Shown here one piece after another: positions 18,874 to 26,934 of a stretch of DNA of 64,000 nt; position 1 is the first letter of the stretch; each line of letters starts with the position of its first letter. The stretch comes from an uncultured Eubacteriales bacterium (GTDB lineage: Bacteria; Bacillota; Clostridia; Oscillospirales; Acutalibacteraceae). Below the pieces are notes generated by a model that was not told the origin of the DNA, did not search any database, and saw nothing but the letters and a program-made list of their open reading frames with translations. Location: NCBI GenBank assembly GCA_900315605.1, contig OMZU01000002.1, positions 1-64,000 of the forward strand. Reading direction: 5' to 3'. The position numbers and the translations under genes were made by a program.

Positions 18874-19299
18874 ATGAGCACTTTTGTTACAAACAGCGTT
18901 GAAGAAACCGAAAATCTTGGCGCAAGGCTGGCTCAAAAGCTAAAGGGAACCGAGGTCATCGCGTTTTTCGGCGGTCTCGGAATGGGCAAGACTGCCTTTA
19001 CAAGAGGACTTGCCCTAGGCTTGGGAGTGAAAGATGGCGTTTCAAGCCCAACCTTCGCGCTTGTGAATGAGTACAGCGGAAAATATAAAATCTATCATTT
19101 TGATATGTATCGCGTGAATACCTGGGACGACCTGTATTCAACCGGCTTCTTTGACTATATCGACAACGGTGTTTTGTTGATCGAATGGAGCGAGAATATT
19201 GAAGGCGCGTTGCCCGAGAATGCCATAAGAATAAATATATCACGCGGAGAAAACGACGATAGCAGAATTTTTGAAATCGAAGGTGCTGATTTAAGTTGA
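18874..19299 (+). CDS. tsaE: tRNA t6A biosynthesis ATPase TsaE
   Basis: A 141-residue P-loop ATPase needed, with TsaB, TsaD and TsaC, for the t6A modification at tRNA position 37. Walker A is GLGMGKTAFTRG; SSPTFALVNEY and the Walker-B-like HFDMYR segment are typical. Start at ATG 18874 (MSTFVTNSVEET). It is one base after fhs and overlaps tsaB by four bases, so the three are likely co-transcribed. tsaD is not in the window. Confidence 0.93.
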   Translation: MSTFVTNSVEETENLGARLAQKLKGTEVIAFFGGLGMGKTAFTRGLALGLGVKDGVSSPTFALVNEYSGKYKIYHFDMYRVNTWDDLYSTGFFDYIDNGVLLIEWSENIEGALPENAIRINISRGENDDSRIFEIEGADLS

Positions 19300-20000
19300 C
19301 AATACTTGCTATAGATTCCTCTGCAAAGGCAGCTTCTGTCTGCATCGCGAATGAGGAAAAAATAATAGGCGAGTTTTTTATTAATACCTCGCTGACCCAC
19401 AGTCAGACGCTTATGCCGATGACAGAGCAGCTGCTAAAGAACACCGAAATGACAATTGACGAGGTTGACGCAATAGCAGTAAATGCCGGTCCGGGCTCTT
19501 TTACCGGAGTAAGAATAGGCGTTGCGGCGGCAAAGGGTCTGGCTTTCCCAAAAAACCTGCCCTGTGTTTCTGTTTCAACGCTTGAAAGTATGGCTTACAA
19601 TTTGCTTGGCACAGATTGTGTGGTTTGCGCTGTCATGGACGCACGCTGCTCCCAGGTGTACAACGCAATGTTTCGCATAAAGGGCGAGACTGTTGAACGG
19701 CTGACCGACGACAGAGCATTGTCGCTTTCTGATTTGCTTTTGGAATTCAAGCAGACAGACGAAAGGATTTTGATTGTCGGCGACGGAGCTGAGATTACAT
19801 ACGATTTCTTAAAGAATGAAGCCTCAAACGCCGTTTTAGCTCCGAAAAACAGAAGAACTCAAACAGCCTCATCGGTCGCTCTCGCGGCGTTTCAGAAGCT
19901 TTTTGAGGGCAAAACGCAAACTGCCGCCGAGCTTATGCCTATTTATCTCAGGCTTCCGCAGGCGCAAAGAGAGCTTAACGCAAGATTAAGAAACAACTGA
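19296..20000 (+). CDS. tsaB: tRNA t6A biosynthesis protein TsaB
   Basis: A 234-residue ASKHA-fold protein, the non-catalytic partner of TsaD in threonylcarbamoyl transfer to tRNA. N-terminal ILAIDSSAKAASVC and the NAGPGSFTGVRIGVAAAKG motif are diagnostic. Start is TTG at 19296, overlapping the tsaE stop (AGTTGA arrangement), consistent with coupled translation of the two complex partners. Confidence 0.94.
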   Translation: MTILAIDSSAKAASVCIANEEKIIGEFFINTSLTHSQTLMPMTEQLLKNTEMTIDEVDAIAVNAGPGSFTGVRIGVAAAKGLAFPKNLPCVSVSTLESMAYNLLGTDCVVCAVMDARCSQVYNAMFRIKGETVERLTDDRALSLSDLLLEFKQTDERILIVGDGAEITYDFLKNEASNAVLAPKNRRTQTASSVALAAFQKLFEGKTQTAAELMPIYLRLPQAQRELNARLRNN

Positions 20001-20034
20001 TTTATCAAAACTGAAATAATAGGGGAGAAAAGTT

Positions 20035-20487
20035 ATGAAAATTGCGATTGGGTGCGACCACGGCGGATTTAATCTGATCTGCGCGATAAAAAAATACCTT
20101 GCAGAAAAGGGAATAGAATATACTGATTTTGGCACAGACAGCGAGGAAAGCGTTGATTATCCGGTTTATGCCTACAAGGTTGCAAGGGCAGTCAGCTCCG
20201 GAGAATATGATTTTGGTATTTTGTGCTGCGGCACGGGAATAGGAATTTCAATGGCAGCAAACAAAATCAAGGGTATCCGCGCAGCCGTTGTAGGAAATGA
20301 ATTCGGTGCCGAAATGACCCGCCGCCACAATCACGCAAATATTCTTTGTATGGGCGGCAGAGTAACAACAGAGGACGATGCTGTTAAGTTTACCGATATT
20401 TTCCTAAACACCCCGGAGGAAGGCGGCAGACACGATAACCGCGTTGCTATGATAACAGCTATCGAAAACGGGACCTTTGATGAATAA
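20035..20487 (+). CDS. rpiB: Ribose-5-phosphate isomerase B
   Basis: A 150-residue RpiB-type isomerase interconverting ribose 5-phosphate and ribulose 5-phosphate in the pentose phosphate pathway. N-terminal IGCDHGGF, the LCCGTGIGIS loop with the candidate catalytic Cys, and the NVFGAEMT-like GNEFGAEMTRRHNHANIL segment support it. ATG behind AGGGGAG. Allose/galactose isomerase relatives share the fold but are less likely at this length and context. Last gene before a terminator. Confidence 0.93.
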   Translation: MKIAIGCDHGGFNLICAIKKYLAEKGIEYTDFGTDSEESVDYPVYAYKVARAVSSGEYDFGILCCGTGIGISMAANKIKGIRAAVVGNEFGAEMTRRHNHANILCMGGRVTTEDDAVKFTDIFLNTPEEGGRHDNRVAMITAIENGTFDE

Positions 20488-20500
20488 TCAATGACGGTAT

Positions 20501-20545
20501 AAAACCGCGCTTACCTTTAGTGGCAAGCGCGGTTTTGTTGGTTTA
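20501..20545. terminator. Terminator between rpiB and the beta-propeller gene
   Basis: Perfect 12-bp stem AAAACCGCGCTT (20501-20512) with AAGCGCGGTTTT (20525-20536). Convergent location and A/T flanks suit both strands. Confidence 0.8.
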
Positions 20546-20578
20546 TACAGGACTGATAATATTGTATTACTTTGTCGA

Positions 20579-22642
20579 TCATTTGTATTTTACACAATCG
20601 ATCCTTGGGGTTTCGTCGTTTGTGTAGCCTTCTTTATCATCATAGTAATACAAACCTCCGGTTCTGTTGCAGCCGATCATATAAATATAATCATCAACAT
20701 AAACGCAGCGGTCAACGTCGCACATATTATACACGCCGTAAAATTCCGGTGAAGAATATATATCAGTGACGCTGATTTTTCCGTCGGTAACCTTAAAGTT
20801 GATTATTCCGCTTTGGTGTCCGGCATATTTATTATAGTACGCAGAATCTTCGTCATCGTCTGTAAGGCCGTTCTTGTAGAACGGAATAGTATAATCATTC
20901 CTTTTGGAATTATAAAGCAGGGCTTTTGGATTGCTCTGGACCTCGGAATAAACACCATTAAACACCCTTGTATCGCTTACGACAGGATTTGCTTTGTCGG
21001 TGATATCAAAAACAACCAGCTTCAATCCATCCTGATATTCCATATCAAACACATCATCCTCTATTGCTTCGGTATTATATCCGATACCGAGCAGGATGTT
21101 TTCATCAACCGGAACAAGCATAGTCGAAAAGCCTGTGATTTTTGCCTCTCCGGTGATATTAGGCGAGGTCGGATCTGTGAGGTCAATAATAAAGAGCGGA
21201 TCGGTTTGCTCATAGGTAATCACATAAGCGGTATCGTTTATATAGCGAACTGCTTTTATGCTTTCATTGTTCGCAAAACCGGTGACGCTTCCTATTTGCT
21301 TCATTTCGGCGTTAAGAACATAAAGATTGTTTATGTCCTTTCCGTTATCGTTTTCCGAGGTAGTAGCGATCCTGAGATTGTCCTCGTATTCGTCAAGCGA
21401 GTATTGGTCTTTTATATAACCATCGACCGTCGCCGAGCCGACAAAGTCAATATCGCTGTTCAAATCAATTTTGATTACCTGAGTTTTGTATGAGCTCGTT
21501 GTGTAATAATAATTCCAATCCAGCTCATAGCTGATATCCTCAATAAACGACCTGATTGGATTTATACTGTAGCTCTCCGCTGTAATATACAAGTGCTCGG
21601 TATTGCAGTAGATCTCGTCCGCAGAGCCGAGTATCGCCTTTGTAGCGGTTGGCTGAGACGGATCGCCGATATCGACGCTGCTGATAATCGTGAACGTAGT
21701 TTCCGAGGGATTTTGAACCATATAGATATCCTCAGCCGGGATCGGCTCTAAATCCGGTTCGTCAGGTGTTGACTGTGATTTTCCGTAGCAGGGAAGGTAA
21801 TCGTCATTATTTGCATAGGATGAAGAGACTAGATAGAGCATGTTGTCGATCAGCCTTGAAGAAATATAGTTGCCTTCCTGACAAAAGCTGCCTTTTAAAT
21901 AGATATTGTTAATATCCGAGATATCATAAACCGATAAATAGCTCACGATCTTATAATAATTATTTTCATGAACATTTTCCGATGATATAGTAATCAAATC
22001 ATTTCCGCTGATATAGAACTCCTCGATGTATCGGCTTTCTTCATTGATTTTGGCGATTTCTTCAAGCTTATCTGGCTCGGCAGGAAAAACACTGACAGAG
22101 CTATTTGACGCGGCGTAAATATATTTTCCGTCCGTTTTAACGATATCGGCTTCGTCAACGCCTTCAACCTGAGTGTAGGTCGAGTTGTAATCATCGGAGC
22201 CGGAGCTTCCGCTTGCCGAGCCTGTGGCTGCGGAATCTTTTGCAGCTTCCGGAGCACTTCCTTTCGCACCGTAATCGAACCCATCAGCAAAGTTCAAGTT
22301 GGACATCATCTTGGCACTATTGATCTGTGCAAGCTCCTGCTTAACTTCATTATATGACGAGAATGCGGTAACGCCGTACTTGTTAGGAAACATAGTGTTC
22401 TTGATTTTTGAAATAGGAGCAAAGTTAAAGAATATTGTCGCCGAAAGCGCAACTGTGGTAACAAGAGCGATACCTGCGACCAGAATCATTTGTCTGCTAT
22501 TCTTTTTTCCGCCCTCAACAGCACGCAAGGGCTCAACGCCGTTTAGCCTTTCCTTAATGCTTTCGGCGTTTATAGAATCCGGAGCATTGACGCCGCTTTG
22601 TGAAAACTTATCCTTTATAAATTCAATATCATTATTCTTCAT
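20579..22642 (-). CDS. Membrane-anchored beta-propeller protein
   Basis: A 687-residue protein: cytoplasmic N-terminus (about 1-48, with a helical stretch IKDKFSQSGVNAPDS), one membrane helix (about 51-72), a Ser/Gly-rich spacer, then a large extracellular domain with repeated blades of the type found in COG4880 (secreted proteins with a C-terminal beta-propeller). The first blade begins around YTQVEGVDEADIVKTDGKYIY, a family hallmark. It starts at an ATG behind GAGGTG, five bases after the stop of an ECF sigma gene, so it was cotranscribed with it. That placement and the topology suggest a sensor or anti-sigma role, but the N-terminus shows no zinc anti-sigma motif that I recognise. Confidence 0.8.
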   Translation of the reverse strand: MKNNDIEFIKDKFSQSGVNAPDSINAESIKERLNGVEPLRAVEGGKKNSRQMILVAGIALVTTVALSATIFFNFAPISKIKNTMFPNKYGVTAFSSYNEVKQELAQINSAKMMSNLNFADGFDYGAKGSAPEAAKDSAATGSASGSSGSDDYNSTYTQVEGVDEADIVKTDGKYIYAASNSSVSVFPAEPDKLEEIAKINEESRYIEEFYISGNDLITISSENVHENNYYKIVSYLSVYDISDINNIYLKGSFCQEGNYISSRLIDNMLYLVSSSYANNDDYLPCYGKSQSTPDEPDLEPIPAEDIYMVQNPSETTFTIISSVDIGDPSQPTATKAILGSADEIYCNTEHLYITAESYSINPIRSFIEDISYELDWNYYYTTSSYKTQVIKIDLNSDIDFVGSATVDGYIKDQYSLDEYEDNLRIATTSENDNGKDINNLYVLNAEMKQIGSVTGFANNESIKAVRYINDTAYVITYEQTDPLFIIDLTDPTSPNITGEAKITGFSTMLVPVDENILLGIGYNTEAIEDDVFDMEYQDGLKLVVFDITDKANPVVSDTRVFNGVYSEVQSNPKALLYNSKRNDYTIPFYKNGLTDDDEDSAYYNKYAGHQSGIINFKVTDGKISVTDIYSSPEFYGVYNMCDVDRCVYVDDYIYMIGCNRTGGLYYYDDKEGYTNDETPRIDCVKYK

Positions 22643-22647
22643 AATAA

Positions 22648-23150
22648 TCACCTCAAAAATTCTCTCATTTTTGCCAGCGAACGAGACAGCTTTGACCTGA
22701 CTGTTGCCGGTTTAAGCTTTGTGATTTGACCTATCTCTTTGCTGCTGTAGCCTGCAACAGCGGACAAAAGCACTATATCCTTTTCTTCCTCCGACAAGGT
22801 CGCTAATGCTTCTCTGAGCTCAACACTAACAGTATTGCCGCTGTCCGTTGGGATTTCCATTTCGTCGATATTCAGCGTATTTCGGTTTTGCATCCTTTGC
22901 TTTAGCACGGCGCAGCATCGTCTGTAAAGGATTTTAAAAAGCCATGAAGAAAATGCTTTTTCATTCTTTACAGAAGCAATCCCTGTGTAAGCCTCAACAA
23001 TGCACGAAGAAACCGCGTCAAGCGCGTCCTGCTCGTTTTCAAGCTTAAAATATGCGAACGATACATACTGTCTTTATATTTTATATATAGCTCTGCAAAA
23101 GCGTTTTTGTCACCGGTTCTGGCCGCCTTGATTAATTCATTCTGGTTCAT
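22648..23150 (-). pseudogene. ECF-type sigma factor with one-base frameshift
   Basis: An RNA polymerase sigma-70 family (ECF) gene interrupted by a frameshift. Reading from the ATG at 23150 gives MNQNELIKAARTGDKNAF and the region-2 start LYIKYKDSMYR; at about 23058-23062 the frame must shift by one missing base, after which the second frame continues as FAYFKLENEQDAL, then region 2.4-like SSWLFKILYRRCC, and region 4 with LSEEEKDIVLLSAVAGYSSKEIGQ and the HTH TKLKPATVRSKL. The restored product would be about 167 residues, normal for an ECF sigma. Both halves are otherwise uninterrupted, so the lesion is recent or is a sequencing error. It overlaps functionally with the beta-propeller gene just downstream. 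Confidence 0.85.
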
Positions 23151-23709
23151 AATATCCTCCAACGATATCGTTCATATATATAGTGTATAATAAACTCAAA
23201 ATTGTTGCAAGTATTTTACTACGAGCAGACAGTTCGGTTATATTGGTTTTTGGCGGATGCCCGATTTTTTTCGCCGTGCAGATAGTGCGGTGTTATTTTT
23301 TTTAGCGGTTGCCCGAAATAAACGTTTCTGCATTGATTCAATACAGATAATATGACGAGCAAGTTTGCAGTTTCTATAGAATATAAATGTCGCCAAATAT
23401 AATAATAGCTGTTTTTGGAAAGACGAAAAAATCCATGCGGTCTGTTTTGTATAAAAATTACAATTTGTAAGAAAATGTAATTTTTTGATTTAAAACCTCG
23501 TTTTTAACATGATTAACATTTATTAACAGACTGAAAACGACATTTCCACAGTATTAACAATCTTTAACAAATGGTAATAATTCCATGCTGATTGTTTATG
23601 TTGCACATAATTTTGAACCAATATTTGTGCAAATAGCAAAATAAATTATCTCTTTGTAACTTATTCCAATAAAAAATCTCATTTTTTTAAATTTATTTAC
23701 AAAAAACAC
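23151..23709. other. Noncoding region between the sigma and XRE genes
   Basis: About 560 bases without a convincing gene. Contents: a perfect 12-bp palindrome (AACGATATCGTT, 23161-23172) next to the sigma ribosome binding site; a pair of imperfect 40-bp direct repeats (listed separately); an AT-rich hairpin with a 10-bp stem (AAAAATTACA at 23453-23462, TGTAATTTTT at 23476-23485). TTGCAAC on the minus strand near 23205-23211 could be the -35 of the sigma gene, with no clear -10. Confidence 0.5.
23225..23323. repeat. Two imperfect direct repeats of about 40 bp
   Basis: Copy 1 starts at 23225 (GCAGACAGTTCGGT) and ends in GGCGGATGCCCGA near 23264; copy 2 starts at 23278 (GCAGATAGTGCGGT) and ends in AGCGGTTGCCCGA near 23316. 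Both ends are well conserved while the T-rich middle varies. Spacing about 53 bp. No coding potential. Confidence 0.6.
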
Positions 23710-23738
23710 TTGTTTTTTTTCTTTGAACGTATTATAAT
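23710..23738 (+). promoter_or_regulatory. Promoter of the XRE regulator gene
   Basis: TTGTTT at 23710-23715, 17-nt spacer, perfect TATAAT at 23733-23738. Transcription would start near 23745, giving a leader of about 110 nt. Confidence 0.6.
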
Positions 23739-23754
23739 AGTATCACAATGATTT

Positions 23755-23836
23755 AAAAGAATTTTATTAAAGAATTTTTTGAGGGAATTTTTTTCAGGAA
23801 TTTTTTTGAAGAATTTTTCTGAGGAATTATTCTTTT
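23755..23836 (+). repeat. Tandem GAATTTTT-type repeat in the XRE gene leader
   Basis: Six imperfect units of 13-14 nt, each built on GAATTTTT preceded by purines (for example AGGAATTTTTTTGA), fill the leader between the promoter and the ribosome binding site GGAGAGGG. Confidence 0.7.
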
Positions 23837-23853
23837 GATTTGGAGAGGGCAAA

Positions 23854-24105
23854 ATGAGATTACGTAAACAGGAATTAGGAGACAGAAATCTTGTCGGGAA
23901 CCGCGTTGAGCTTGTCAGAAAACAAAAGGGCATGAAGCAAAAGGAGCTTTTGGCTCAGCTTCAGGTCAACGGGGTCGATATGAACGCTTCGGGTCTTTCA
24001 AAGCTTGAGGGTCAAATCAGATTTGTCACCGACGTCGAGCTTGTCGCGCTCGCAGATATTCTTGAGGTGTCGGTAGACTATCTTCTCGGCAGGGAAGCCG
24101 GTTGA
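23854..24105 (+). CDS. XRE-family HTH regulator
   Basis: An 83-residue DNA-binding protein with a single helix-turn-helix of the Cro/C1 type (about 15-70: GNRVELVRKQKGMKQKELL through LSKLEGQ and VSVDYLLGRE). No other domain. ATG at 23854 behind GGAGAGGG. It has its own promoter and is followed by hairpins and a terminator, so it is probably separate from the helicase gene 137 bases downstream, which it may or may not control. Confidence 0.85.
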   Translation: MRLRKQELGDRNLVGNRVELVRKQKGMKQKELLAQLQVNGVDMNASGLSKLEGQIRFVTDVELVALADILEVSVDYLLGREAG

Positions 24106-24155
24106 TTCGCGCAATGCGAGGATCAACCTTTTGCAAAGCGTATATTTCGCTTATT

Positions 24156-24196
24156 AAAAGCACTTATGCAGGATTGTTGGCATAAGTGCTTTTTTA
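24156..24196 (+). terminator. Terminator after the XRE gene
   Basis: Perfect 14-bp stem AAAAGCACTTATGC (24156-24169) with GCATAAGTGCTTTT (24180-24193) and a six-T run. A further 7-bp inverted repeat (GGTTGAT at 24100, ATCAACC at 24122) covers the XRE stop. Confidence 0.85.
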
Positions 24197-24241
24197 CCAT
24201 TGACAGAGCTGTGCATCTATACTTATTATATGGGAGATTTT

Positions 24242-26860
24242 ATGAAGGATTTTAAAAACGTCAGATTCAACGGCACCTTTCGTGATTATCAGGCAAAGGT
24301 GCTTCAAAACGCTAACACTCATTTGAAGGACGGCAAAATACATATCGTTGCAGCACCGGGCAGCGGAAAAACTATTCTTGGTCTTGAGCTTATCCGCGGC
24401 CTTGCTTCTCCTGCATTGGTGCTTTCCCCGTCGGTTATTATTCGCCAGCAGTGGGGCGAGAGGTTTGAGGGCAGCTTTTTGCCCAAGGACGCTGACAAAA
24501 GCGGATATATGTCATATGACCTCAAGTCGCCTGCGCTCATAACCTCGATAACATATCAGGCACTTCATGCAGCGTTCAGCAAGCTGACGCTTGATGAGGA
24601 CGACGGTGAACAACAGCCTGAGCATGAGGATTTTGCTGACTTTGATATTATGAAAACCGTCAAAGAAGCCGGGATACGCACTGTTTGTCTTGATGAGGCG
24701 CATCATCTGAGAAGTGAGTGGCAAAAGGCTCTTGAAGGCTTTTTGAAAAAGCTTGGAAATCAGGTAACGATTATCGCTCTGACAGCTACTCCGCCTTATG
24801 ACAGCAGTCCTGCCGAATGGAAAAGATACAGCGACCTTTGCGGCGAAATAGACGACGAGATCCAGGTTCCGGGTCTTGTAGCTCAAAAGACGTTGTGTCC
24901 GCACCAAGACTACATTTATTTTAATTATCCTACTCCCGAAGAGCAGGAGAAAATCAATAGCTTTAAAGAAAGATCCGCTCAGGCGGTCTCAAAGCTTATT
25001 AACGAACGTTTTTTGAATAATGCTCTTGAAGCGAGCGGGATTTTAAATAATTATAATTCTTTTGAAGAACAATTATATGAGGATTATGATTCATATTTCG
25101 CACTTTTTAAAATATGCAATCTTACAGGTACTCAACTGCCTTTTAAGCTCAAATCAGCCTTTAACCTTGAAAAAGAAACCAAATATACCTACCAAGACGT
25201 TGAAACCGCTTTTCAGCTTGTAATTGACCACCCAGAAGTTTTCGGAAACGAAAACAGCGATTCGCTTAGGTCTATTCTTTCAAGAAATTCATTGATCGAC
25301 AGGGGAAAGGTGAGCCTTGAATCAAACGAGGCGATGAACAAGCTGCTTGTTTCCTCGATCGGAAAGCTTCAAAGCATTAACGATATTGTAAAATCCGAAT
25401 ACAATTCGCTTGGCTCGGATTTGAGAATGCTTGTTTTGACTGATTTTATAAAAAAAGATCTCATGGGACTTGTCGGCGCCGACGAGCCGATCCTTTCAAT
25501 GGGAACGGTTCCGATCTTTGAGAGCATAAGGCGAAACTGTCAAAACTTGAAGCTCGCGCTTTTGTCGGGAAGTTTGGTTATTATTCCCGAAGCTTCAAAA
25601 ACTCAAATCGCAAAAATCGCCGCGGACTCATGCATAGAACACTCGTTTTCTGCAATCGGCGAAACAGGCTTTTGTGTGATGAATCTGTCCGGCTCAAACA
25701 AAAGCAAGGTATATGTGCTGACAGAAGCGTTTCAACAGGGGCTTTTCAACGTCCTTGTCGGCACAAAGGCTTTGCTGGGCGAGGGCTGGGACGCTCCGTG
25801 CATCAATTCCTTGATTCTGGCAAGCTTCGTCGGCAGTTTTATGCTATCTAACCAAATGCGCGGCAGAGCAATAAGAACTGACAAAAACGCTCCGGGCAAG
25901 GCTTCAAACATCTGGCATCTTGTCACGCTTGACCCCAATGCTCCCGACAACTTGCTTTCGGGCAGCGACTATGATACTGTTAAACGCAGATTTGACTGCT
26001 TTATGGCTCCGCGATACACTCAAAATTCAATTGAAAGCGGAATTGACCGAATTGATATCCTTACGCCGCCGTTCAACAGCGATGGGATCTCTCGGATCAA
26101 TTCGCAAATGCTTGCCCTTGCCGCTGACAGAGAAGGAATGAAAGCGCGCTGGACTTCGTCGTATACGCCTAAAGGAGGAGAAGCTCCGCAGGTTATAGAG
26201 ACCGCAGAGGTCGCGCCTGCGCTCTTGCCAAAGGTGTTCACGGCAAAGCTCTGGAAATCGGTGATAATTACAGCGATAGTTTTCTTGTTGTTGATTCTTT
26301 GTGTTTCTCTTATGATTTTTTTGCCGCTTTGGATACGAGTAGCATTAAACATCATTTTGGGAGCGATATTTATTCCTGTTCTGATATTCAAAATCAAACG
26401 CTGCGTTGATTTTTCCTCTGCACAGGGAATACTCAAATTTATTGGTGAATGTATAAGAGACGTGTTGTTAAGCACCGGTGACATTACAACGAAAAACGCT
26501 GTTGTAAGCGCACAGACCGATCCAAGCGGAAACGCGCTTTGCTTCCTCAGCAACGCCGCCTCGCACGACGAAAGGGTATTCTCCGAGGCAATAAGCGAGC
26601 TTTTGTCGCCGATAGACAATCCGCGCTATCTTATAATTTACGGCAACAACAGCCGGATAAGCTATGCCTGCCCGACAAGAATAGGAGTAAAAAAAGAAAC
26701 CGCTCAACAGCTTGCAACTATGTTGAATGGCAGGTCGGGCGATTTTAGGGTGGTTTATACACGCAACGAATTGGGAAGAAAAGAGCTTCTAAACTGCAAG
26801 CAAAATTCTTTTACAAACCAAAACGCAAATGGCGTTAAAAATAAAAGAAAGCTGCTGTAG
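24242..26860 (+). CDS. SF2 helicase with C-terminal membrane hairpin
   Basis: An 872-residue DEAD/DEAH-type superfamily 2 protein. Helicase core: motif I AAPGSGKT, motif II DEAH, motif III LTATPP, and motif VI QMRGRAIR, over about 15-600. Beyond it, around 670-725, two closely spaced hydrophobic segments (IITAIVFLLLILCVSLMIF and VALNIILGAIFIPVLIF) form a membrane hairpin, followed by about 150 soluble residues without a known fold. The core resembles helicases of restriction or repair systems (UvsW/type III R-like), but no nuclease motif or methyltransferase is nearby. ATG at 24242 behind GGGAG; a longer in-frame start at 24200 is less likely. Substrate unknown. Confidence 0.8.
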   Translation: MKDFKNVRFNGTFRDYQAKVLQNANTHLKDGKIHIVAAPGSGKTILGLELIRGLASPALVLSPSVIIRQQWGERFEGSFLPKDADKSGYMSYDLKSPALITSITYQALHAAFSKLTLDEDDGEQQPEHEDFADFDIMKTVKEAGIRTVCLDEAHHLRSEWQKALEGFLKKLGNQVTIIALTATPPYDSSPAEWKRYSDLCGEIDDEIQVPGLVAQKTLCPHQDYIYFNYPTPEEQEKINSFKERSAQAVSKLINERFLNNALEASGILNNYNSFEEQLYEDYDSYFALFKICNLTGTQLPFKLKSAFNLEKETKYTYQDVETAFQLVIDHPEVFGNENSDSLRSILSRNSLIDRGKVSLESNEAMNKLLVSSIGKLQSINDIVKSEYNSLGSDLRMLVLTDFIKKDLMGLVGADEPILSMGTVPIFESIRRNCQNLKLALLSGSLVIIPEASKTQIAKIAADSCIEHSFSAIGETGFCVMNLSGSNKSKVYVLTEAFQQGLFNVLVGTKALLGEGWDAPCINSLILASFVGSFMLSNQMRGRAIRTDKNAPGKASNIWHLVTLDPNAPDNLLSGSDYDTVKRRFDCFMAPRYTQNSIESGIDRIDILTPPFNSDGISRINSQMLALAADREGMKARWTSSYTPKGGEAPQVIETAEVAPALLPKVFTAKLWKSVIITAIVFLLLILCVSLMIFLPLWIRVALNIILGAIFIPVLIFKIKRCVDFSSAQGILKFIGECIRDVLLSTGDITTKNAVVSAQTDPSGNALCFLSNAASHDERVFSEAISELLSPIDNPRYLIIYGNNSRISYACPTRIGVKKETAQQLATMLNGRSGDFRVVYTRNELGRKELLNCKQNSFTNQNANGVKNKRKLL

Positions 26861-26878
26861 CATTATTCTTAAAAAAAA

Positions 26879-26915
26879 ACGTCTGAGTTGAAAATAAGAA
26901 CTCAGGCGTTATTTG
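26879..26915. terminator. Terminator between the helicase gene and hemW
   Basis: 12-bp stem AACGTCTGAGTT (26879-26890) with AACTCAGGCGTT (26899-26910), one G-T pair; A-rich before and T-rich after, so it can work on both strands between these convergent genes. Confidence 0.75.
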
Positions 26916-26934
26916 TATAATTCACGTTACCGAA

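Noticed and set aside
22648..22908. Region-4-only small sigma-like gene
   Set aside because: It is the second part of a frameshifted full-length sigma; the upstream part reads on in another frame with conserved sigma region 2.
23151..23853. tRNA, small RNA or CRISPR in the 700-base gap
   Set aside because: No cloverleaf, no array of regular repeats and spacers; only the two-copy repeat, the AT hairpin and the leader repeat were found.
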